Of a stretch of DNA of 64,000 nucleotides, positions 55,183 to 64,000 are shown one piece after another. The position numbers and the translations under genes are program-made. Numbering within the stretch: position 1 is the first letter of the stretch; each line of letters starts with the position of its first letter. The notes beneath the pieces were generated by a model. It was given only the letters and a program-made list of their open reading frames with translations, had not been told where the DNA came from and searched no databases. Origin of the DNA: Anadara kagoshimensis (lineage: Eukaryota; Mollusca; Bivalvia; Arcoida; Arcidae); contig CM037864.1 of assembly GCA_021292105.1 (NCBI GenBank), forward strand, positions 8,608,635 through 8,672,634, given 5' to 3'.

Positions 55183-56470
55183 AACTACCGAGAGATAGTT
55201 ATCAGCTGTCGTATAGCTACCTAGACATAGCCAGCGCAATAAGCTGCTTATTCGGCATCAATTCGGCAGCTTAGTGTTAAACTTTAGACAGGACTGTACT
55301 GTACTTTATATCCATGTAATGATGTATAAATATTTCAAGTGTTTTTGTGTAAATATGTAATAAATAAAAAAACCTTGCTTGCAAATATGTTTGTTTACTA
55401 GCTCATATATGATTGTAAATAAATTTTATCCAGACATAAAAAGATTTCAAATTCCTCAAATTCTGACAACTTCTTTGAAGATTTTGTACAACTATACACG
55501 TCCATTATTATAGTACATCTTCAATAACTAGAACTTCATCATTTTCAATATACATTGGTACCAAAAATCTAAATTATTATTTTGTCTCATCAGTTTTTAT
55601 TTTCAAATTTAAAAGTCCCAAACACTTCAAGTTATTGAAGCATTACTTTGCAACAGATAAGTTTTTCTGTTGATTCATGAATTTTTTTGTTGTTGTTGTT
55701 TGAATACTTAAGAGATGGAAATGTATCAGGAAATTGCTAAGACAAGGCCAAATGATTGATTAAATAGCATTTTACTTTCCAGTCTAGAATATTTTACTGA
55801 TATCGAGACGTCGCCCACCAGCTATAGGTGACGTAACGAAAACATTTTTTTTTTACCTTTGCCCAGGGAAATGTGAAAGAAGGGTCCTCATCATGCCAAG
55901 TCTGAAGTGACACGGGATAGGTTTTTAAGGTCTCTTCCAACAGAACAAGTGACTTAGCAATTATATCACCACAGTAATATGGACACTGGTCACCAGGACG
56001 AAGTAGAAGTAGAGTGTGGAGTTGTGTAATCGAGTTTTATACCCTCGGTTAAGATACTGTTTCGAGGCTGTTAGTTAAGGGATGGTGACATAAACTTAAA
56101 TACTAATCTCACAAAAATCAGTTAACCTTTTTAAACTAAATTTGGATGTCACGAGATTGCCGTTTGGTTGGTGTTATACATTGAAGTAAGTTATTGTCGT
56201 CAACAAAATAACCCACGTCATCTCCCATGTACTGTTGGTGTTGAAAGATTCGATATTACAGACTACTGACTCGAAAAATGGACCAAACTTGTCATGCGGG
56301 ATTTTATCAGAACTGTCCGACCTGTGGAAATTGACTTGAATCTTAATTTAATTTCATATTTTTTCTCAAGTCTAATTTTATAGGCGGGCTGGTCTGATAA
56401 ACTACAAATAATTTGGCATGGCCTTATTAGAAAGATTATAAATGTGGGTATTTAGTGACAACTTGAACAA
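55183..56470. other. Unit C spacer, near-identical to unit A
   Basis: Matches 37841-39130 with only scattered single-base changes. No gene is recognised. Confidence 0.65.
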
Positions 56471-56477
56471 TAAGATG

Positions 56478-56705
56478 CGTGGGACATTGCAAGTAGTTCT
56501 GTTGGTAGAGCGTCAGCCTCAGGATCGGAACGTCATGAGTTCGAATTTTGACGGGGGCATGTTGGTATTTTACTACTAGTAGATTCACTTACACTGTGTT
56601 GGAATAATGGGCCAATTGGACTGCAATCTCTGCCACTGTTGTCTCGGTGAACTAGTACCTAAACGTCGCCCGTGTGTACGCTAGTACAAAACAGATACAA
56701 ACATG
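56478..56705 (+). mobile_element. Third tRNA-headed SINE family, unit C
   Basis: Counterpart of 39135-39365, including the same damaged B box. Confidence 0.75.
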
Positions 56706-56942
56706 CATATTACACAGTCTGTCATGAGCCCAACGTGATCTGACCGACCCTTGCACCGCAGTGTGAGAATTAAAATGCCCCACACAATGTTCCGTCTTTC
56801 TGTACCGCAGTGTGAGAATTAAAATGTCCCACACAATGTTCCGTCTTTCTGTTAACGTAATCGATTAAAAGCATCCATGTTTACAAACGTTTACAGATTT
56901 TTGTTGACGTCGGAAGCCTTATTCGTGAACAGCGTAGCCGGT

Positions 56943-57895
56943 TTATTGATTGAAATTTCTAGTCAAGATATGCCACTTATATCGAGACGTCACCTTTTGA
57001 AGGTGAAGTGGCAGAAATTTTGACCTTTGCAGTGTCATAAGGACAATATGCAGAGAGGGTTCTTTCACGTGCCACGCCAGTTGTGACACGGGACAACGGG
57101 TTTTAAGGAATTTTTCGAAGTACCCCATGGATATCATTCTAAATGTCGAGTATTTGGCGAAAGAACAGTCACTGTCTATTTTTAAAGTCTTGGCCAGACC
57201 ACGGGCTGGGAGTATTCTATAACGTGCCTAGCCGTTTGTGACATCGGTTTTAAGGTATTTTCCGAATTACTAGTACCCCATGGATATCATTCTAAATTTC
57301 AAGTATTTGGCGAAAGACAGTCACTGTTTATTTTTAAAGTCTTGGTCAGACCCCGGGCTGGAAGTGTTCCATAACGTGCCTAGCCGTTTGTGACATGGGA
57401 CGTCGGTTTTAAGGTATTTTCCGAATTACTAGTACCCATGGATATCATTCTTAATTTCAAGTATTTGGCGAAAGAACAGTCACTGTCTATTTTTAAAGTC
57501 TTGGTCAGACCCTGGGCTGGAAGTGTTCCATAACGTGCCTAGCCGTTTGTGACATGGGACGTCGGTTTTAAGGTATTTTCCGAATTACTAGTACCCCATG
57601 GATATCATTCCTAATTTCAAGTATTTGGCGAAAGAACAGTCACTGTCTATTTTTAAAGTCTTGGTCAGGCCCCGGGCGTGGAGTGTTCTAAAACGTGCCT
57701 AGCCGTTTGTGACATGGGACATAGGTTTTAAGGTCTTTTCCGAATTACCCTATGAATATCCTTCTAAATGTGGAGTATTTGGCAAAAGAACAGTAACTGG
57801 CTATTTTTAAAGTCTTGGTCAGACCCCGGGCTGTGACACGGGACAACGGGGTTTTAAGGTCTTTTCCGAAGTACCCCATGATTTTCATTCTAAAT
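56943..57895 (-). repeat. 160-bp tandem SINE-derived array, unit C
   Basis: Matches 39600-40560 repeat for repeat, differing mainly by one-base losses in homopolymer runs. Confidence 0.85.
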
Positions 57896-58313
57896 GAGAA
57901 CAGGCACTACCTTGTTTACTGTGCGTCAAGTTTGACCTAGCAGTTTGACCTTAAATTTAAATATAAGGATGGGCTAACAGACTGTGTGTTTCATGTAAAA
58001 CAGTCATGATTCTTTACCATAAAAACCAGGACCCAGTTGTTCGAATCTTGTCTAGCTTGATTAGTTTAATCGGTGATTAGCTGAAAATTAAATATGAATA
58101 AAATCAAATATCACTATCGCATTTCTATTTTTATTTCAATATGCTTAAGTTTGATGGAATTTTATACATTTTCAACATTTCAACTTTAAGTTCACAATAT
58201 ATCTGAAATTATGCAAAATTTAAAATTAGACTAATTAAGCTTCAAACAACTAGCCCATGGTACCCAGTATCACTACCATCTATCCTCATATATAAACTTT
58301 AAATGGATATCCA

Positions 58314-58578
58314 CGACCAGGTCTGACCCAAGACTTAAAGGTCTTTCGCCGAGCATTCAGCATTACGAAATGAATGTTACAATTCGTTCAGATGGGAACT
58401 AAGTAAAATAAACGAGGTCCTGTGTCACCGTAGGCTTGGAACGATAAAGAAACCTGCTGTATAATGTTATCAGCGCAAAGCACATGCAACATTTCTGCAC
58501 CTTCGCCTATAGCTGGCGCCGTCTCGATATAAGTGAAATATTTTTAACTGGGACGTTAGACACCATTACTAAACTCTA
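58314..58578 (+). mobile_element. SINE (16757 family), head missing, unit C
   Basis: Counterpart of 40971-41235. Confidence 0.85.
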
Positions 58579-58784
58579 CTTAAAATGGATTGTTTGTTTG
58601 AATATTCAAATTAAAGATCAAACGACATTGTCAAAATTGACGCACTATACAGAATAGCAATGCTTTAAGAATACATCAGAACTTATTGGTAAATGGGAGA
58701 TAATTCAAGTAGCAAACATCGGATTAGTGTCTGCCCATTGGATGGGTTAGTTTGCGTTTGAAAATGCTTAAAATATTTTTTCAT

Positions 58785-59090
58785 GGTCAGGTATGATTAC
58801 AGATAGGCTTGTCCTTGATATTGCTTAAAATGGGAATTTTTAACTGTCTTAATTGTTTTTGGTGTTATTGTTTCAGATATGGATAGTTGGGTTTTGCACG
58901 CCCTTGACATTGCGTAAAATATTGAAATTTGGACTGCCTTAATTTTCTCTGGTGGTATTGTGTCAGATGTGGAAAGTTGGGTTGGCTTGTCCTTGATATT
59001 GCGTACAAAATATAAAAAATTGAACTGTCTTGATCTTCTCTTTGGTGGTATTGTTTCAGATATGGAAAGTTGGGTTGGCTTGTGGTTGAA
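58785..59090 (+). repeat. 90-bp minisatellite, unit C, about 4 copies
   Basis: Counterpart of 41440-41745 with the same copy number. Confidence 0.85.
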
Positions 59091-59134
59091 CTTGCTCTAT
59101 ATAACCTTAACTACCCTTTATTTTTTCACTAACG

Positions 59135-59455
59135 GATAAGACATCAGTCTACAAATCCAGGGTCTATCACCGCTGTGAGTTCGAGCTCGTCTCAGATCAC
59201 ATGTGGGAAAGTGAAGTTTTCTTGCCGTTGGCCTTTACTGGTTCATCTAATATAAGTCTTGTCTGCTGCGTGATGACTCTGTTAGCTAGCTCCGAGTGCG
59301 TGGTAGTACAAGGTAGACAATACAGCACACACGCACTCCACATGCATACACGAACTTGTTCATAGATTAATTCATAGAGATTAATAAAAATAGTTCTTGT
59401 CGCGAATAGTTGAAAAATTGCTGATGCGACGTTAAGCAACATTCAACCAACCTTC
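59135..59455 (+). mobile_element. tRNA-Arg-like SINE, 5'-truncated, unit C
   Basis: Counterpart of 41793-42113. Confidence 0.85.
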
Positions 59456-59480
59456 ATTGTTTCAGTAAGATATACAGCTG

Positions 59481-59562
59481 TAGTGTACTGTAGTGGTATG
59501 TAAGTCACATTGCCATCATGTGACAATTTGCACCGGTTACTATTGACTACCCTTTATCTATC
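59481..59562 (+). repeat. Single satellite monomer at unit C/D junction
   Basis: Same solitary monomer and junction as 42142-42222. Confidence 0.9.
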
Positions 59563-59920
59563 AGCCAGGTAGATTGTACTATATATATATACATTAATAA
59601 TTTACCTTCTTGTTTCATATTACCTGTCCTTTGGTCTGTTCAGGTTTATACTTGTTATTTAAAATGCACCATCTTGATATGCAACAAATTTACAACAATC
59701 AACAGAAAGAAAAGTTTGGAACTTATTAAGGCTGAACGAAAATCCAGAAAAAATTGTTACAGATATAACAAAGACTTAAAGAGACTGTTGATAAATCAAA
59801 GAATACGCCTCACAGGTAGGAATATAACTTAAAATACATAATTAATGTACAGACCATGATGTTCGCAGATATTCGTCTCACAGGAAGGAATTGGTAAAAT
59901 ACAAACTAATGTATATCAGG

Positions 59921-59972
<52 letters not shown>

Positions 59973-60688
59973 GGGTTATAGTTATTAAAATACAAAATTA
60001 AAGTTCAGGTGTTGATAAAAAACAAACATACTAACACATTGCAGTATCATCTTTGATTTTATAGATTTCGTCAATAATGAAGTTTCATTTTATAGTTGAT
60101 ACTTTGAATAATGATCGATATTCTAAGTTTCTGGTCTTGCGTACGGTTGACCATCATCCTTACTCGTCAAGGAAATATATTATCTCTCGCACATTAAATT
60201 ACATATTTAGTATTGTTAAGTATTATCATGACCACAAGTACTTGGGGACAATAGTGATTTTTCTATTAATTTTGAATAACCTTCACTAATGAGAATATCA
60301 ATAATTTGCAAAATTAAAAAAGTTTAAACAATGTGTTTTACTGATATATTGAATTGCTTAATTACCAATCAAAGTCCAAATCTGTTTAACTATTTACACC
60401 TTCCACATGTATAAACAAAATTGAGAATGGAAGGAACATGGAACGTCAAAATATATCCAGGGTAATTTTGGACGACACAGAGACAGCATACTTATCAACA
60501 ACATTGTGATGACGACCATAAAACTTAAGGGTCTTGATCGATAACCCTGTAACCCTGGGCTTGCATAATCCTGCCTAATTGATGTCAGAGTTTAAGTCAA
60601 GTAAAAGCTATTTCAACTCCCTTAAGACATGGTCTTGTGAATTATAACTATTCTTCTTTTTTTTTTTTTTTAGAAATATCTCTATGGA

Positions 60689-61865
60689 ATGGCGGCGTCA
60701 GAAGTTCCTGATGCCCAGTGGCCAGTAATCCTTGACCAGAAATGTGAGCTTTGTGAAATTTACAACATATCTTATAAGTGTCTTAATTGTGATGAGATGA
60801 CATGTGATTTTTGTACAAAAGCACACTTGAAAAGCAAAGCAACTAAAGACCATAAAATAGTTTGCTTAAAATCAGCTGAGATATATGAAAATATTCATAT
60901 TGGGAAAAAGTGTCCTACCCATACTAAGGAGGATTTGCTTATGTTTTGTAATACCTGCAACTGTCCAGTCTGCAGAGAGAGTGTTACCAGTGGTGTCCAT
61001 CTTCATCACCCCATGGTTAAAGTGGAAGAGGTTATGGATATTAAACAAAAACAACTATCAAATATCATCAGACAGACAAACGAAAAGTCCAAAAAATATG
61101 AAGATGTAATCAAAACCATTGTCTACAATAAATTAGAATTCTCCAAGTTCATAGCCAAAAAAATCAAAGAGGTGAAGGCTAGAAATAACCAGCTTAAAAG
61201 CAGACTAGAAAAAATGGACTGACTTTTGTGTATATGATGCTGCTGTCTCTAAATCTGGAGATCTTCTTATGACAGTGTCTCTTGGTAATAAAGTAAAGAA
61301 GTTAACAGGAAAAAACACATTTACAAACGTATATTTAGCAGCAGGTGGCTATTAGGCACAAGGTATAACTATAACAGATACAGGGAATGTACTTGTTGTG
61401 TTGTGTAAGGACAATGACAGTAAGATAGTGGAGATAACAACCAGTGGACGACACATCAGAACAATACAACATGACACAGTGGATAACAAACAACTGTTTG
61501 ACTACCCCTGGTTTATTTGTACTAACATAAATGGTGACATTATAGTTATAGATGATCGTAATGTAGTTGTTGTGAACCAACAAAGACAGAAAAGATTTAT
61601 ATATCAGGGTGAGGGGAGAAAACTGAAGGAACCATTTGATCCACGGTATGTAGTCACAGATAAACATGGACATATAATAATCAATGACAGTGACAACTCT
61701 GTAGTACATGTCTTAGATAAAGATGGGAAGTTTCTACAGTATCTGATAACACCTGATCAGGGATGTAGTTGGCCGGTGGGAATGGACATAGATAGTTCTG
61801 GTAGATTGTGGGTGTGTAATAGGGGAAATGGAAATAATAAAATCCTCATAATGAAATATGTGTAA
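60689..61865 (+). pseudogene. TRIM-like gene copy D, disrupted
   Basis: Near-identical to copy B: the 177-codon open front part, the C98S change in B-box 2, the 503-bp deletion with stop, the leader change giving an extra ATG at 60684, and the TAG in the propeller (near 61353) are all shared. It lacks B's 2-bp loss, so the last 155 codons (61398-61865, KIVEITTSGRHIRTIQH to the end) stay open. The lesions shared with B predate the duplication that made D. Confidence 0.92.
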
Positions 61866-61964
61866 CAGAAACAGGGACAAAGTTATAACAACATTCTCTG
61901 ATCACTTAGGTAATTACACTGTTTATCTGTAACAAGCCACTGGAAATGGACTTGGATAGTTCTG

Positions 61965-62083
61965 TCATATACCATGTTTTGAATTTAATCATAAAATACA
62001 TTCAAAAAATGATATGTCACAACATTGTCACATCCCATTTTTTGAATGTATTTCATGATTAAATTTTAAAAATGGTATAAGAC
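61965..62083. mobile_element. Foldback MITE, unit D
   Basis: Same insertion as in the other three units, flanked by AGTTCTG. Confidence 0.88.
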
Positions 62084-62629
62084 AGTTCTGGTAGGTTGTG
62101 GCTGTGTAATACTGGAAATGACACAATTCTTATGACGAATTATGTGTAACAGAAACGGGGACAAAGTTATAACAACATTCTGTGACCTTTTAGATATTGA
62201 CATTGTTTTTTCTGACAGGCCAGTGGGACTGGACTTGGATAGTTTTGGTAGATTGTGGGTTTATAATACTGGAAATGATAAACTCTTCATAGTGAAATAG
62301 AATAGTGTAGAACAGAAACAGGGACAAAGTTATACCAACATTCTGTGATCATTTAGATATTGACATTGTTTTTTTCTGACAGGCCAGTGCGATTGGACTT
62401 GGATAGTTGTGGTAGATTGTGGTGTGTAATACTGGAAATGACAAAATTCTTGTAACTAAATATGTGTAACAGAAACAAGGACCAAGTCATAACAACATTC
62501 TGTGATCATTTGGGTAATTACATTGTTTATCTGTGACAGGCCAGTGAGATTGGACTTGAATAGTTCTGATAGATTGTGGATGTGTAATACTAGGATTAAC
62601 AAAATCCTAATAATGAAATATGTTTAACA

Positions 62630-62980
62630 TAGTGAGTGAATGTGTAATGGTGTTTAACGTCCCAGTCAAGACTCTTTCACTTATATCGAGACGTCGCCAG
62701 CTATAGGCGAAGGTGCAGTAATTTTTCCTGCGCGTTGCGCTGATGGCATTATACAGCAGGGTTCTTTAGTGTGCCACTGAGCCCACCGTGACACGGAACC
62801 TTGATTATTTTAAGTTCCCATCTGGAAGAACTCTGACTTTTTTTCGTAATGCCGAGTGCTTGGCGAAAGAACAGTCACTACCCACTTTCAAGTCTTGGGT
62901 CAGACCCGGCCGGGGTTCGAACCCACGACCTTCCACTTACGGAGCGAGCATTCTACCAACTGAGCTACTGCAGTTGCCTT
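62630..62980 (-). mobile_element. tRNA-headed SINE in the last cassette, unit D
   Basis: Counterpart of 45282-45632, with the same imperfect target duplication. Confidence 0.9.
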
Positions 62981-63133
62981 TATGTGTAACAGAAACAGGG
63001 ATAAAGTTAAAACAACATTCTGCGATCACTTAAGTGACATTATTTATCTTTGACAGTCCGGTGCGATAGTTCTGGTAGATTGTGGCTGTATAATGCTCGA
63101 AAAACAGGAAAGGGCAAATGCAGCGGCCAAACC

Positions 63134-63179
<46 letters not shown>

Positions 63180-63484
63180 CTGTCTAAAAGCTATTATAAT
63201 ATCAGTAGCGATAGGTCAAGGCGCGTTGAACATTGATTCGACACATATTCGTTAGCTTATTGTAAAACGTTCGACATGCCTGTACTGTATATGATGGTTT
63301 ACAATGTTTGTCAGTTTGGATTGAATGAGGTAAAAGGAACAATTGATTGACACTTCACAAACCAAAAAAAGTTATTTTTCACAGTACAGACCTGTCGAAA
63401 GGTTAACACTAAGCTAATGAAAAGGAGTAGACCGCCTAGTAGCCGAGATAAGGATAACTAGCGACCGAAAAAGCTACCGAGAGA

Positions 63485-63825
63485 GTTGAGTGATGATGTT
63501 TAACGTCCCAGTCAAGAATATTTCATTTAAATATCGAAACGTCGCCAGCTGTAAACGAAGGCGCAGAATTTTTTTCTGTGCGTTGCCCTGATGGCATTAT
63601 ACATCAGGGTTGTTTAGCGTGCCAAGCCTACTGTAACACGGGACCTTATTTATTTTAAGTTTCCATTCGAAAGAACCGCGACTTTCATTTCGTAATGCCG
63701 AGTGCTTGCCGAAAGAACAATCACTACCCACTTTTAAGTTTTGGTCAGACCCGGTCGGGGTTCGAACCCATTACCTCTCACTTACGGAGTGAGCACTCTA
63801 CCAACTAGACTACCACAGTGGTAAA
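63485..63825 (-). mobile_element. tRNA-headed SINE, unit D
   Basis: Counterpart of 46139-46479, with CTACCGAGAGA at both borders. The unit runs off the window soon after. Confidence 0.9.
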
Positions 63826-64000
63826 CTACCGAGAGATAGTTAGCAGCTGTTGTATAGCTACCTAGATATAGCCAGCGCAATAAGCTGCTCATTCGGCATC
63901 AATTCGGCAGCTTAGTGTTAAACTTTAGACAGGACTGTACTGTACTTTATATCCATGTAATGGATGTATAAATATTTCAAGTGTTTTGTGTAAATATGTA

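Larger units (their letters stand above)
61866..63120 (+). repeat. Tandem 3'-end cassettes of copy D
   Basis: Same row as in unit B, with the foldback MITE in cassette 1 (61965-62083) and the SINE in the last. In cassette 2 the end is altered (GTGAAATAGAATAGTG), which brings an early stop, and cassette 3 has lost one G (TTGTGGTGTG). Confidence 0.85.

Overview
This window is AT-rich animal nuclear DNA, most likely from a bivalve mollusc. The signs are intron-type splice acceptors upstream of long coding exons, many tRNA-headed SINEs of a kind common in molluscs, a pearl/Helentron-like repeat end, a Penelope-type reverse transcriptase remnant, and a tandem family of B-box/coiled-coil/beta-propeller (TRIM-like, no RING) genes of the sort that is expanded in bivalves. 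The species cannot be named from sequence alone.

Layout. 1-3237: about 22 copies of a 145-bp tandem repeat with higher-order structure, ending in a palindromic transposon-like terminus. 3238-9271: AT-rich spacer with a 47-bp minisatellite, a dead Penelope-like RT on the minus strand and a Harbinger-type MITE. 9272-12136: a complete VPS50 (syndetin) coding region in one uninterrupted reading frame. 12137-17390: spacer rich in SINEs and MITEs. 17391-33402: a large 92-bp satellite (roughly 115 monomers), broken by a TA-flanked element and by two copies of an element with inverted ends rich in TGCCGAAATGACT-like motifs; one copy carries a further nested 2.3-kb insertion. 33403-64000: four head-to-tail units of 8-9 kb, each with a TRIM-like gene. 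Units A and C are intact (557 aa each); B and D share the same 503-bp deletion and further lesions.

The TRIM array is the most interesting part. From just after the A and C stop codons, the sequence repeats almost perfectly at a distance of about 17.3 kb, as expected from a very recent unequal crossover between the 3' ends of A and C (or an assembly duplication). The A and C proteins nevertheless differ at roughly 42 positions in the propeller but only about 5 in the B-box/coiled-coil half, with replacements far outnumbering silent changes. Each gene is followed by a tandem row of 4-5 copies of its own last ~29 codons plus 3' UTR. Several of these copies are still open and begin at splice-acceptor-like sequence in the right phase, so they could be alternative terminal exons or recombination cassettes. 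One cassette has been lost exactly where the A/C crossover appears to lie. Satellite monomers occur singly or in pairs at the start of every TRIM unit, which suggests that the big satellite expanded from the spacer of this gene family.
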